Source: Streptomyces sp. NBC_01235 (lineage in GTDB: Bacteria > Actinomycetota > Actinomycetes > Streptomycetales > Streptomycetaceae). Taken from it: a stretch of DNA of 64,000 bases. Made by a program: the position numbers and the translations under genes. A model generated the notes under the pieces. That model was given only the letters and a program-made list of their open reading frames with translations. It was not told where the DNA came from and ran no database searches. Below, one piece after another: positions 1 through 9,085 of the stretch (positions within the stretch are counted from its first letter, which is position 1; every line of letters begins with the position of its first letter). The DNA lies in assembly GCF_035989285.1 (NCBI RefSeq), contig NZ_CP108513.1:8494001-8558000 (forward strand), written 5' to 3'.

Positions 1-3000
1 CCTCTCAGCCGACGGTCCTTCCTCGGCGCGGCGGGGCTCGTGGTCGCTGCAGGAGGCGGACTGCTGTCCGCCTCCGCGGCGGCCTGGGCCCAGGACGACA
101 AGGCCCGGCTGCGGGCCTTCACCCACCCCGGACTGCTGCACAGCGCCGCGGACCTCGCCCGCATGAAGGCCGCGGTCGCTGCCCAGGAATCGCCCGTCTA
201 CGACGGTTTCCTGGTGTTCGCGGCCCACGCCCGCTCGAAGGCCACGTACACGATCCAGAACACCGGCCAGATCACCTCCTGGGGCCGAGGCCCCACCAAC
301 TTCCAGAACCAGGCCGTCGCCGACTCGGCCGCCGCCTACCAGACGGCGCTGATGTGGTGCGTCACCGGCAACCGTGCCTACGCGGACAAGGCCCGGGACA
401 TCCTCAACGCCTGGTCGGCGTCCCTGACGGCGATCACCGGGGCGGACGGCCCGCTCGGCGCGGGTCTGCAGGCCTTCAAGTTCGTCAACGCGGCCGAGCT
501 GCTGCGGCACAGCGACTACGACGGCTGGTCGGACGCGGACATCGCGCGCTGCGAGGAGTCCTTCCTGCGGGTGTGGTACCCGGCCGTCTCCGGCTACATG
601 CTGTACGCCAACGGCAACTGGGACCTGACGTCCGTTCAGTCCATCATGGCCATCGGCGTGTTCTGCGAGAACCGCACGCTCTTCGAGGACGCGCTGCGGT
701 TCGCCGCGGCCGGTGCGGGCAACGGCAGCGTCCTGGGCCGCATCGTCAACGACGCGGGCCAGGGCCAGGAGAGCGGCCGCGACCAGGGCCACGAACAGCT
801 CGCCGTCGGCCTGATGGGCGACGCCGCACAGGTCGCCTGGAACCAGGGCGTCGACCTGTGGGGTTTCGACGACAACCGCATCCTCGCCAACTTCGAGTAC
901 GCGGCCCGCTACAACCTCGGCGGCGACGTGCCCTTCGTCCCCGACCTGGACCGCACCGGCAAGTACATCAAGACCGCCGTGTCGGACAAGGGGCGCGGCA
1001 GCCTCCCGCCGATCTACGAGATGGCGTACGCGCACTACGCCGGCGTGCGCGGGCTCGACGCCCCGTACACGAAGAACGCCGTCTTCCGGGGAACGGGAGG
1101 CACCCGCGTGATCGAAGCGAGCAACGACGATCTGCCGAGCTGGGGCACGCTCACCTACGCCGGGACCAAGGCCACCGAGCCGAGCGTGCCGACCGCCCCC
1201 GCCGGCGTCACCGCGATCGGCGACGACCACGCGGTCACCGTGTCCTGGCTGCCGTCCGCGTGGGCGACCGGTTACACGCTCCAGCGGGCCACCAGACCCG
1301 AGGGCCCCTACGAGCAGCTCGCCTCCGGAATCGAGGCGGCCCGTTACACCGACCAGGACGTGAGCCCGGGCCGGACTTACCACTACACCGTCACCGCCGT
1401 GAACTCCCTCGGCGAGAGCGACGCTTCGTCCTCGACGTCGGCGACCGCCGGACTTCCCCGGCCCTGGTCCACCCAGGACGTGGGCACGGTGAAGATCCCC
1501 GGTTCCGTCGCCTTCGACGGCGAGCGTTTCGTCCTGGAGGCGAGCGGCACCGCCGACACCTACCGGCTGGTGCATCTGCCGCTGTACGGCGACTGCACCG
1601 TCACGGCGCGGATCGTGTGGCCCCTCAGCTCGCAGTACTCCAAGATCGGCGTCACCCTGCGTGACTCCCTCAAGGCGGACGCCGCGCACGCCTCCATGCT
1701 CATCCAGGGCCTGCCGCTGCACACGTGGAGCGGTGTGTGGACCGTACGCCCCTCGACGGGTGCCGCCGTGTCCGCCACCGGCAGCACACCCGTGCCGCCC
1801 TCCCAGCAGCAGGCGATCACGACCGACGCGGCGTTCCCGATCTCCAGCCTCGGTGCGCTGCCCGACTCCGCGACGCCGCTCGAGGCCCCGTACGTCGAGG
1901 GTGCGGGCGACGGCTACCGGATGCGGACACCGTACTGGGTGCGAGTGAGTCGCAAGGGCCGGCGCTGCACCGGAGCCATCTCCCCGGACGGCGTCCGGTG
2001 GACCGAAGTCGGCTCCACCGACGTCGAGTTGGGTGGCTCGGTGCACGTGGGTCTCGTCCTCACCTCCTGCCTCGGTGTGGACGAGGAGTACGCCGAGACC
2101 GGCACCGGCGCCTTCGACAACGTCAGCGTGACGTCCCCGTACGGCGACGTCTGGTCCATGCCGCGCCCGGCCCGCACCGCCGCCGACCTCAGGGCGACCA
2201 CCGGTGCCGACGCCGTCGAGCTGGCCTGGACCGACCCGGACCTGTCGGGCCGGTACGCCGTGCTGCGCGCCGACACCGCCGACGGGCCGTACCAGACCAT
2301 CGCCACCGGCATAGGCCCGGTCGGGTTCGGCACCCGCATCCGGTACGCGGACGCCACCGGGGAACCCGGCCGGACGTACCACTACACCGTCGCGAAGACC
2401 AACAGCGGTGGTCGCGGGGTGCGTTCGCAGCCGGCCGGCGCCGTGATGCCGAGCCCCTCGGTTCCGCAACTCACCTCGGACACCACCTCGTTCGCGAACC
2501 AGGGCGACCTGTTCCGCCTGCAGCTGAAGGCCTCTCACGAGCCCATACGGTTCGCCGCCGACGGTCTGCCCGAGGGGCTGAAGGCCGACAAGCGCACCGG
2601 CCTGATCTGTGGCACCCCCCAGGAGACAGGGGGGTTCACCGTCACCACCACCGCCGGCAACGCGGCCGGAACCGTGAGCGGATCGCTGACCCTCACGGTC
2701 GGCACGCCCCCGCCGGACCCGTGGACGTACGGGGACCTCGGCGACGTGGTCCTCGACGAACGCGCGTACGGCAGCTTCGGGGTGGTGTCGATCCTCGCCC
2801 CCGGGATCACCTCGTACCAGGACGGTGCCTTCACCGTGCGGGGCTCCGGTTACGAACTCAACGCCAACGGCCAGGGCATGACCGGGCAGTTCGTCCGCAG
2901 GCCCGTCACCGGTGACTGCGAGTTCACCGCCCGGCTGGTCTCCCGCACGGGCGCCACCGCCGACCGGGTCGGCCTGCTGATGGCCAAGTCCCTGTCGCCG

Positions 3001-3318
3001 TTCGACCAGGCGGCCGGGGCGATCGTCACCGGCGGGAGCAGCGCGCAGCTCATGCTGCGCACGGCCGTCGCCGGAAAGTCGGCCTTCAACGGGAACGGCA
3101 CGGTCGCCCTTCCCTGCCTGCTGCGGCTGAAGCGCGTCGGGACCGCCTTCACCGCCTATACCTCCACCGATGACGGCGTCACCTGGACCCCCCTCGCCAC
3201 GGGAGAGATCCCCGGCTTCGGCGACGCCCCCTACTACGTGGGCCTGGTGGTCTGTTCGCGCAGCCCCCTGGTCCGCTGCACCACCGAGTTCGACGAGGTG
3301 AGCATCACCCCCATGTAG
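1..3318 (+). CDS. Secreted multidomain alginate-lyase-family protein, 5' end outside the window
   Basis: The frame is open back to base 1 and there encodes a twin-arginine signal (SRRSFLG at visible residues 3-9, hydrophobic stretch, AWA cleavage site), so the GTG at 40 lies inside the signal and the true start is left of the window. About 1105 residues are visible. Order: alpha/alpha-barrel alginate-lyase-family domain (about 42-388, with GNWDL and ESGRDQGH), a fibronectin type III domain (396-488), a lectin-like beta domain (493-713), a second FnIII (723-813), a He_PIG-type Ig domain (818-898) and a second lectin-like domain (903-1105). The lyase motifs recur in the next gene, 25 bp downstream, so the two are tandem paralogues, probably co-transcribed. 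The family cleaves uronate-containing polysaccharides by beta-elimination; the real substrate is not shown, and pectic or other uronans are as likely as alginate. Confidence 0.8.
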   Translation, partial: PLSRRSFLGAAGLVVAAGGGLLSASAAAWAQDDKARLRAFTHPGLLHSAADLARMKAAVAAQESPVYDGFLVFAAHARSKATYTIQNTGQITSWGRGPTNFQNQAVADSAAAYQTALMWCVTGNRAYADKARDILNAWSASLTAITGADGPLGAGLQAFKFVNAAELLRHSDYDGWSDADIARCEESFLRVWYPAVSGYMLYANGNWDLTSVQSIMAIGVFCENRTLFEDALRFAAAGAGNGSVLGRIVNDAGQGQESGRDQGHEQLAVGLMGDAAQVAWNQGVDLWGFDDNRILANFEYAARYNLGGDVPFVPDLDRTGKYIKTAVSDKGRGSLPPIYEMAYAHYAGVRGLDAPYTKNAVFRGTGGTRVIEASNDDLPSWGTLTYAGTKATEPSVPTAPAGVTAIGDDHAVTVSWLPSAWATGYTLQRATRPEGPYEQLASGIEAARYTDQDVSPGRTYHYTVTAVNSLGESDASSSTSATAGLPRPWSTQDVGTVKIPGSVAFDGERFVLEASGTADTYRLVHLPLYGDCTVTARIVWPLSSQYSKIGVTLRDSLKADAAHASMLIQGLPLHTWSGVWTVRPSTGAAVSATGSTPVPPSQQQAITTDAAFPISSLGALPDSATPLEAPYVEGAGDGYRMRTPYWVRVSRKGRRCTGAISPDGVRWTEVGSTDVELGGSVHVGLVLTSCLGVDEEYAETGTGAFDNVSVTSPYGDVWSMPRPARTAADLRATTGADAVELAWTDPDLSGRYAVLRADTADGPYQTIATGIGPVGFGTRIRYADATGEPGRTYHYTVAKTNSGGRGVRSQPAGAVMPSPSVPQLTSDTTSFANQGDLFRLQLKASHEPIRFAADGLPEGLKADKRTGLICGTPQETGGFTVTTTAGNAAGTVSGSLTLTVGTPPPDPWTYGDLGDVVLDERAYGSFGVVSILAPGITSYQDGAFTVRGSGYELNANGQGMTGQFVRRPVTGDCEFTARLVSRTGATADRVGLLMAKSLSPFDQAAGAIVTGGSSAQLMLRTAVAGKSAFNGNGTVALPCLLRLKRVGTAFTAYTSTDDGVTWTPLATGEIPGFGDAPYYVGLVVCSRSPLVRCTTEFDEVSITPM

Positions 3319-3343
3319 TGCTCCACGGATTGGAGACACACGA

Positions 3344-4606
3344 ATGAGCCGCACATCCCCCCACGAGCACCACGAGAAGACAGAGGTGAGCCGCCGCGGT
3401 CTGCTGAGGACCGCGGGCGGACTCACGGCCGCCCTCACCGTCGGAGGCTCCGCGGCCGCGCTGGCGGGCACCCCCGCCGGCGCGGCCCCCGCCACCTTCG
3501 CCCACCCCGGCATGCTGCACAACGCCGGCGACATCAACCGGGCCAAGGTACGGGTCGCCGCGGGCACCGACCCCTGGCTGTCCGGCTGGAACAAGCTGAC
3601 CGCCAACTCCCACTCCCAGTCCACCTGGACCCCCAATCCGCAGGCCACGGTCTACCGCGGATCGGGCTATCCCGAGAACTACGGGATCCTCTACAACGAC
3701 ATCGCCGCCGCCTACCAGAACGCCCTGCGCTGGAACGTCGCCGGTACCAGCGCGAACGGCGACTGCGCCGTGCGCATCCTCAACGCATGGTCGAACACGC
3801 TCACCTCCATCCAGGGCAATGCCGACCGCTTCCTGGCGGCGGGCATCTACGGATGGGAGTTCGCCAACGCCGCCGAGCTCATGCGCGGGTACCCGGGCTT
3901 CGACCTGGCCCGGTTCCAGCGGATGATGCTCAACGTCTTCTACCCGATGAACAACGACTTCCTGCTCCACCACAACGGCGCCTGCATCACCAACTACTGG
4001 GCGAACTGGGACCTGTGCAACATGGCCTCGGTCATGGCCATCGGGATCCTGTGCGACGACGGCGCCAAGTACGACCAGGCCGTCAACTACTTCAAGACCG
4101 GCGCGGGCAACGGCTCGATCCAGCACGCGGTGCCGTTCCTGTACTCCAACGTCGAGGGTTATGACCTCGGCCAGTGGCAGGAGTCGGGCCGCGACCAGGG
4201 CCACACGATGATGGGCATGGGCCAGATGGGCGCCATCTGCGAGATGGCCTGGAACCAGGGCGACGACCTGTACGGCTACGACAGCAGGAGGTTCTTCAAG
4301 GCGGCCCAGTACGTCGCCAAGTACAACATCGGCCTGTCCGTGCCGTACACCACGTACACCTGGGGCAGTGGCACGACCTGCGCCCAGAACTCGCAGACGG
4401 TGATCAGCTCCGGGTCCCGCGGCCAGGTCCGTCCGGTGTGGGCCATGCTCCACTTCCACTACAACCGGCGCGTGTACCTGGATGACAAGTACATCTCGCA
4501 GATGTACTACAACCTCGTCGCCCCCGAGGGCGGGGGAGGTGACTACGGCTCCACCAGCGGCGGCTACGACCAGCTCGGTTTCGGCACCCTGATGTACGCC
4601 AAATAG
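3344..4606 (+). CDS. Secreted alginate-lyase-family protein (short paralogue)
   Basis: The 420-residue product has a Tat signal (VSRRGLLRTAGG near residue 16, cleavage after AGA) and one alginate-lyase-family domain. It shares with the preceding gene the opening HPGMLHNAGD, the NWDL motif followed by VMAIGI, ESGRDQGH and AWNQG, which identify it as a paralogue without the fibronectin and lectin-like extension. The ATG follows a GGAG ribosome site by about 9 bases and lies 25 bp after the upstream stop, so an operon is likely. The role is inferred as cleavage of an acidic plant or algal polysaccharide outside the cell; substrate specificity cannot be read from the sequence. Confidence 0.8.
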   Translation: MSRTSPHEHHEKTEVSRRGLLRTAGGLTAALTVGGSAAALAGTPAGAAPATFAHPGMLHNAGDINRAKVRVAAGTDPWLSGWNKLTANSHSQSTWTPNPQATVYRGSGYPENYGILYNDIAAAYQNALRWNVAGTSANGDCAVRILNAWSNTLTSIQGNADRFLAAGIYGWEFANAAELMRGYPGFDLARFQRMMLNVFYPMNNDFLLHHNGACITNYWANWDLCNMASVMAIGILCDDGAKYDQAVNYFKTGAGNGSIQHAVPFLYSNVEGYDLGQWQESGRDQGHTMMGMGQMGAICEMAWNQGDDLYGYDSRRFFKAAQYVAKYNIGLSVPYTTYTWGSGTTCAQNSQTVISSGSRGQVRPVWAMLHFHYNRRVYLDDKYISQMYYNLVAPEGGGGDYGSTSGGYDQLGFGTLMYAK

Positions 4607-4688
4607 CCCTTCCACCGGCTCGTGCACCGGAATACCGCGCGCCTGTGTGGTGCTCTGGTGTCACCGGTGCACGAGCGCGGCGAAGGGC
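4607..4688 (+). terminator. Long hairpin after the lyase pair
   Basis: GCTCGTGCACCGG at 4618-4630 pairs perfectly with CCGGTGCACGAGC at 4664-4676, and the outer CCCTTC (4607) can pair with GAAGGG (4682-4687). The loop is 33 nt. It follows the second lyase stop at once and its outer arm covers the ribosome site of the esterase, so it may act as terminator or attenuator. Confidence 0.5.
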
Positions 4689-4698
4689 TGGTGGGCGC

Positions 4699-6345
4699 AT
4701 GGCGGCAGCAGACCGTAAGGACCCCGTGGCCAGGACCCCGTACGGGGCCGTACGGGGCAGGTACGAGGACGGAATCGCGGTCTTCCGGGGGATCCCGTAC
4801 GCGGCACCCCCCTTCGGGCCCCGCAGGTTCCGGCCGCCCGTCCCGCCCGAGCCCTGGGACGGTGTGCGCGACGCGGGCGTCTTCGGGCCGACACCCCCGA
4901 AACCGCCGTACTCCGACGCCTTCGCCCAGTACCTGTCCGACCCGGTCGTGCCGGGCGACGACTGTCTCAACCTCAACGTCTGGACACCCGAGCCCGGCCC
5001 GGACGCCCGGCTGCCCGTCCTCGTGTGGCTGCACGGAGGTGCCCTGACCAGGGGTTCCTCGGCTGTGCCGGTGTACGACGGACGGAACTTCGCCCGGGAC
5101 GGGATCGTTTTCGTATCGATCAACTACCGGCTGGGGGTGGAGGGCTACGGACTGTTCCCGGACGCCCCCGCCAACCCCGGCCTGCGCGATCAGCTGGCCG
5201 CGCTGGAATGGGTCCATCGCTCCATCAGGGCCTTCGGCGGCGACCCCGACAGGGTCACCCTGGCCGGACAGTCCGCCGGTGCGATCAGCACCGGCGCCCT
5301 GATCGCGGCTCCGCAGGCGCAGGGCCTGTTCCGCAGGGCCGTCCTGCAGAGCGGACCGCCGGAGGCCTCCGAGCGGGACAAGGTCCGGCGCATGGTGCGA
5401 CGTATGGCCGCCCGGCTGAAGATCCCTGCCACCGCCGAGGCCTTCGCCGCCGTCGACCGGGACCTGCTGCTGCGCACCCAGGCCGAGGTCGGCAGGCTCA
5501 GCAGCCCTGTCCTGGGCGGGCCCGGCTTCGGCATCGTCGTCGACGACGACCTCGTCCCGCGCGACCCCCTGCAGGCCCTCGTCGACGGGGACGCGGCCCC
5601 CGGCATCGACCTGCTCCTCGGCTGGACCCGCGACGAGTACCGGCTGTGGCTGGTCCCGGGCGGCCTGTTGGAGCGCGTCGACCGGCTCGGTCCCGTCGCC
5701 CTCGCCGGCGCCAGGGCCCGCTGCCGCTGCGGCCACGAGGTGCCGCGCGGCTACCGGGCCCTGCACCCCGAGGCCGGCACCGCCGAGATCGTCGGCCAGA
5801 TGGTCACCGACAACCTGCTGCGCCTGCCCCTGCAACGGCTGGCCGACGCCCGCCCGGGGTCGTCGTACCTGTACGAGTTCGCCTGGCCCTCTCTCAGGCC
5901 AGGTCTCGGCGCCTGCCACGCCCTCGAACTCGGGTTCGTCTTCGACACCGGCGAGACGCCCGAGTCCGCGAAGCTCGCGGGGGACGGCGCGCCGCAGGAG
6001 CTCGCCGACGCGATGCACGGGGCGTGGACACGGTTCGTGGCGACGGGCGACCCCGGCTGGGAGGCCTGGGACGCGACGCATCCCGTGCGGATCTTCGGCG
6101 AGGTCGGCAGCGGACCGTATGAGGGCGACGGTACTCCGTACACGGTCGACGGCATGTCGTATTCCGCATACGGTCCGCGTGACCGCGAGCTGGCCCTGTG
6201 GACGGCGGAGCCCGCCGCGGCACCGGGAGAATCCGCTGGCGGCACGGCGACGCCGGATCCGCTGACCAGCAGGCTCGTGCGCGGCACGGAGCTGAGGTCG
6301 GCGGTGCGCCGGCTGCGCCGGGCCGGGGGAGTGCGCGGACGCTGA
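4699..6345 (+). CDS. Type-B carboxylesterase/lipase family protein
   Basis: The ATG at 4699 was chosen over upstream in-frame codons because a GAAGGG ribosome site lies about 10 bases ahead and family similarity begins soon after (TPYGAVRGRYEDGIAVFRGI). The 548-residue product has the family hallmarks: FRGIPYAAPP, DDCLNLNVWTP, the oxyanion region WLHGGA, the nucleophile elbow AGQSAGA near residue 195, a DEYR segment for the acidic residue, and CHALELGFVF carrying the catalytic histidine. No signal peptide is evident, so the protein is probably cytoplasmic. It hydrolyses carboxylic esters; its place next to polysaccharide lyases suggests but does not prove action on esterified sugar fragments. 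Confidence 0.85.
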   Translation: MAAADRKDPVARTPYGAVRGRYEDGIAVFRGIPYAAPPFGPRRFRPPVPPEPWDGVRDAGVFGPTPPKPPYSDAFAQYLSDPVVPGDDCLNLNVWTPEPGPDARLPVLVWLHGGALTRGSSAVPVYDGRNFARDGIVFVSINYRLGVEGYGLFPDAPANPGLRDQLAALEWVHRSIRAFGGDPDRVTLAGQSAGAISTGALIAAPQAQGLFRRAVLQSGPPEASERDKVRRMVRRMAARLKIPATAEAFAAVDRDLLLRTQAEVGRLSSPVLGGPGFGIVVDDDLVPRDPLQALVDGDAAPGIDLLLGWTRDEYRLWLVPGGLLERVDRLGPVALAGARARCRCGHEVPRGYRALHPEAGTAEIVGQMVTDNLLRLPLQRLADARPGSSYLYEFAWPSLRPGLGACHALELGFVFDTGETPESAKLAGDGAPQELADAMHGAWTRFVATGDPGWEAWDATHPVRIFGEVGSGPYEGDGTPYTVDGMSYSAYGPRDRELALWTAEPAAAPGESAGGTATPDPLTSRLVRGTELRSAVRRLRRAGGVRGR

Positions 6346-6520
6346 CGTCCTGACGGTCTCCCCGAGCCAGGCGCGTGGTTGCCTTGTCGCGTCGGTCCTC
6401 AGGGCGGGTCACTCTGCCGTTGGCGAGGCGAGGCGAGGCGTGGCGCGGTGGGGCCAGGCGCGGTGGGGCGTGGAGGGGTGCCGCGCGGCATGACGTGCTC
6501 GCAGTGCCATGCCGACCGTG
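6346..6520. other. Intergenic G-rich simple repeat between convergent genes
   Basis: No gene was seen. From about 6423 to 6480 the sequence is a run of short GGCGAGGC and GGCGCGGTGGGGC units. It separates the esterase from the convergent LacI gene and probably arose by local slippage. Confidence 0.5.
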
Positions 6521-7594
6521 TCACCTCGAGGCCGAGGATCCCTTCCCCACGCCCGCGACCGAGTCCCGCACCACCACATGTGTGCCCAGCAGCAGATGTT
6601 CGCCCGGTCCGCCCGGGGAGCGGCCGAGCACCGTGCGGACGGCGAGGCGGCCCAGCTCCTCGTAGGGCACGTGGACCGTGGTCAGGGCGGGACGCAGATC
6701 GCGGGCGAACGGAATGTCGTCGTAACCGGTCAGCGAAACGTCGCCCGGCACGTCCAGGCCCGCCTCGTGCAGGGCGGCAAGGGCGCCGATCGCGACCATG
6801 TCGGTGGCGGCCACCACGGCCGTGAAGTTCAGGCCCTGGTCCAGGGCCCGGCGCAGGAGGCGGTGCCCGGAGTCACGGGTGAAGTCGCCGTGCAGGACCA
6901 GCGCCGGGTCCACCTCGATGCCGCGCGCCCGGTGGGCCTCTGTGTAACCGCTTTCGCGTCCCACAGCCGTCGTGTGGTCCGGCTTGCCCCCGAGGAACAG
7001 CACCCGCCGGTGTCCCTGGGCGAGGACGTGCGCGACCAGGGCGAAGGCTCCGCCCTCGTTGTCGTACTCGACGACGGTCACGGGCGCCCCCGGACCCAGC
7101 GGGGGCCGTCCGCACAGGACGAGCCGGGACCCGGCGGACGCCAGCGAGTCGGCGATACGGCGGGTGCGTTCGCGGTACTCCGCAGTGTCGGCGGCCCCGC
7201 CGACCAGGATGACGGCCGCGGCCCGTTGGGCCCGCATGGTCTCCACGAAGTCCAGCTCGCGCCGTACGTCTCCCTCGGTGCTGCACACCAGGCACAGGTG
7301 TCCGAGCCGGTGCGCCTCGCGTTCCACCCCGTGCGCCATGTGCGCGAACGACGGCCCGGTGATGTCCTCCAGTACGAACGCCAGCGTCGGCGTCCCGGCC
7401 CCCGCGACCGCCTTTGCCCGCGCGTCGGCGACGTAGTCCAGCTCTCCCACCGCCCGCAGCACCCGCCTGCGGGTCTCCGCGCTCACCGGGTACACACCGC
7501 CGAGCACCCGCGAAACCGTTGCCGCGGACACGCCCGCACGGGCCGCCACGTCACGGATCGTGCTGCGCACCCCGTCCGCAGCCTTTTTCGTCAT
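6521..7594 (-). CDS. LacI-family transcriptional regulator
   Basis: The 357-residue protein begins with the LacI helix-turn-helix (TIRDVAARAGVSAATVSRVL, residues about 12-31) and hinge, followed by a periplasmic-binding-protein-like sensor domain from about residue 68, with GYDDIPFA and LTTVHVPYEELG in the dimer and ligand region. Proteins of this kind repress sugar-use genes until a sugar ligand binds. It sits between the lyase/esterase genes and a series of pectin-directed enzymes, so those are candidate targets; palindromes of LacI type are present at 15141-15214. Its own upstream region (7595-7673) holds GCAACCGTTTTCCC, a possible autoregulatory half-site. Confidence 0.9.
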   Translation of the reverse strand: MTKKAADGVRSTIRDVAARAGVSAATVSRVLGGVYPVSAETRRRVLRAVGELDYVADARAKAVAGAGTPTLAFVLEDITGPSFAHMAHGVEREAHRLGHLCLVCSTEGDVRRELDFVETMRAQRAAAVILVGGAADTAEYRERTRRIADSLASAGSRLVLCGRPPLGPGAPVTVVEYDNEGGAFALVAHVLAQGHRRVLFLGGKPDHTTAVGRESGYTEAHRARGIEVDPALVLHGDFTRDSGHRLLRRALDQGLNFTAVVAATDMVAIGALAALHEAGLDVPGDVSLTGYDDIPFARDLRPALTTVHVPYEELGRLAVRTVLGRSPGGPGEHLLLGTHVVVRDSVAGVGKGSSASR

Positions 7595-7673
7595 CCCCGC
7601 CCTCCCCTCGGAAATCCGGCAGCAACCGTTTTCCCGAGCGGAGGCTAGCAGCGGTGGGTGGGCGGCAAGGGGC

Positions 7674-8615
7674 CTATGCGGAGGTCAGTGTGCGGGCGAT
7701 CGACGCGACCGCCTCCGGGCCGACCCGACAGCAGCCGCCGATCAGCCGTGCCCCGGACTCCCGCCAGCCCAGGACCTGTTCGGGGGCGAACGTGGAGCGG
7801 CCGTTCCAGGCGCGGGCCTCCGCGTCCCAGGCCTCGCCGCTGTTCGGATAGACGACGACCGGCTTGCCCGTCACCCGCGCCGCGGTCGCCACGGCGGCGT
7901 CGACATCCTCGGGGGTACAGCAGTTCACACCGACCGCGATCACCTCGTCCGCCTCGGCGGCCAGGGCGAACGCCTCCTCCAGCGGCTGCCCGGCGCGCGT
8001 CCGGTCACCGGCGATCGAGTACGACAGCCAGGCCGGCACGCCGAGACCGCGCACAGCGCGCAGCAGTGCCTCGGCTTCGTCGGCGTCGGGAACTGTTTCC
8101 AGCGCCAACACGTCGGGCTCCGCAGCGGCCAGCACCTCCAGCCGGGGGCGGTGGAAACGTTCCAGCTCCCCTGCGCTCAGCCCGTAGCGGCCCCGGTACT
8201 CGGAGCCGTCCGCGAGCATCGCCCCGTACGGGCCCACCGACGCGGCCACCCACAGCGGGTGCGTGACCCCGTTGCTCCGTGCCTGCCGGGCCGCCTCCCG
8301 GGCCAGCTCCACGCTTTGGGCGAGCAGCCGGACGGCTTCCTCGTGGTCGATGCCGCGCTTCGCGAACCCCTCGAACGTGGCTTGGTAGCTGGAGGTGATC
8401 GCCACGTTCGCGCCCGCCTCGAAGTAGGCGAGGTGCGCCTGGGTGATCGCCTCGGGTCGCTCGGCGAGCAGCCGCGCCGACCACAGCTCGTCGCTCAGGT
8501 CGTGCCCGGCGGACTCCAACTGGTTGGACATACCGCCGTCGAGGACGACGGTCCCGGCGGCGAGAGCCGTGGCGAGGGAGGTCTCCGCGAGGGGAACAGG
8601 GGTGTCGCTGGTCAT
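7674..8615 (-). CDS. mmuM: Homocysteine S-methyltransferase
   Basis: The 313-residue protein transfers a methyl group to homocysteine to give methionine, in this family usually from S-methylmethionine. Visible hallmarks are LDGGMSNQLE near the start, ITSSYQATFEGF, and the zinc-binding cysteines in VGVNCC and GGCCR near the C-terminus. The length is normal for the MmuM type. TAGCGT, a typical streptomycete -10 hexamer, ends 6 bases before the ATG and there is no good ribosome site, so the transcript may be leaderless. It lies 79 bp upstream of the LacI gene on the same strand but has no evident functional link to it. Confidence 0.9.
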   Translation of the reverse strand: MTSDTPVPLAETSLATALAAGTVVLDGGMSNQLESAGHDLSDELWSARLLAERPEAITQAHLAYFEAGANVAITSSYQATFEGFAKRGIDHEEAVRLLAQSVELAREAARQARSNGVTHPLWVAASVGPYGAMLADGSEYRGRYGLSAGELERFHRPRLEVLAAAEPDVLALETVPDADEAEALLRAVRGLGVPAWLSYSIAGDRTRAGQPLEEAFALAAEADEVIAVGVNCCTPEDVDAAVATAARVTGKPVVVYPNSGEAWDAEARAWNGRSTFAPEQVLGWRESGARLIGGCCRVGPEAVASIARTLTSA

Positions 8616-9085
8616 GCCTCGACGCTAGTCGAAGCGGCGGCGGACAGCTCTGCGCGTCCAGTAAGTGAACAGATGGTCCACAATGCGGGACGTCGCGGCT
8701 GTGGCCACGCTCCTCCGTCCTTCCCTTGCTCCGCACGGAAACCGTTGTGACCGTCCCCCGCACCGCTCCCGCCCCCGGGGCCGAGGACAACACGCCGGAT
8801 CGCCCTTCCGCCCGGCGTTGCCGGTCCGTCGGACCGGCTGCCGCGAACACTCTCGCTCAGGTGATGGGAAACATCATCATCGGCGCTGCCTTCACGTTGC
8901 CCGTCGGCAGACAGGGGCGGCGCAGCCCGGTGAAGGGCGGTCTCCCCGTTCTTCCGCGTTCTTCCGCGCGACATCTTCGGCCCGTTCGCCGCGCGCACGG
9001 AGTGGCCGGCGAGGGATGGCGGGTGGATCTTGCGTGGAGACGGCAGCCGGCCGCGAGGGTGGTCGGCGAGGCGAGACGCGATGAC
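8616..9085. other. 470-bp region without a supported gene
   Basis: It holds the mmuM promoter side near 8616-8640. A plus-strand stretch near 8840-8900 reads VMGNIIIGAAFTLPVG, which resembles the last helix of formate/nitrite transporters, but the match is short and has no supporting context. It may be a gene remnant; nothing else could be assigned. Confidence 0.3.

Noticed and set aside
3305..4627. Long open frame antisense to the second alginate-lyase-family gene
   Set aside because: Low-complexity Val/Ala/Gly-rich translation, typical of the shadow frame of a GC-rich gene; the plus strand has clear domains and a signal peptide.
8840..8900. Formate/nitrite-transporter-like remnant
   Set aside because: Only about 16 residues resemble the family, with no second matching block.
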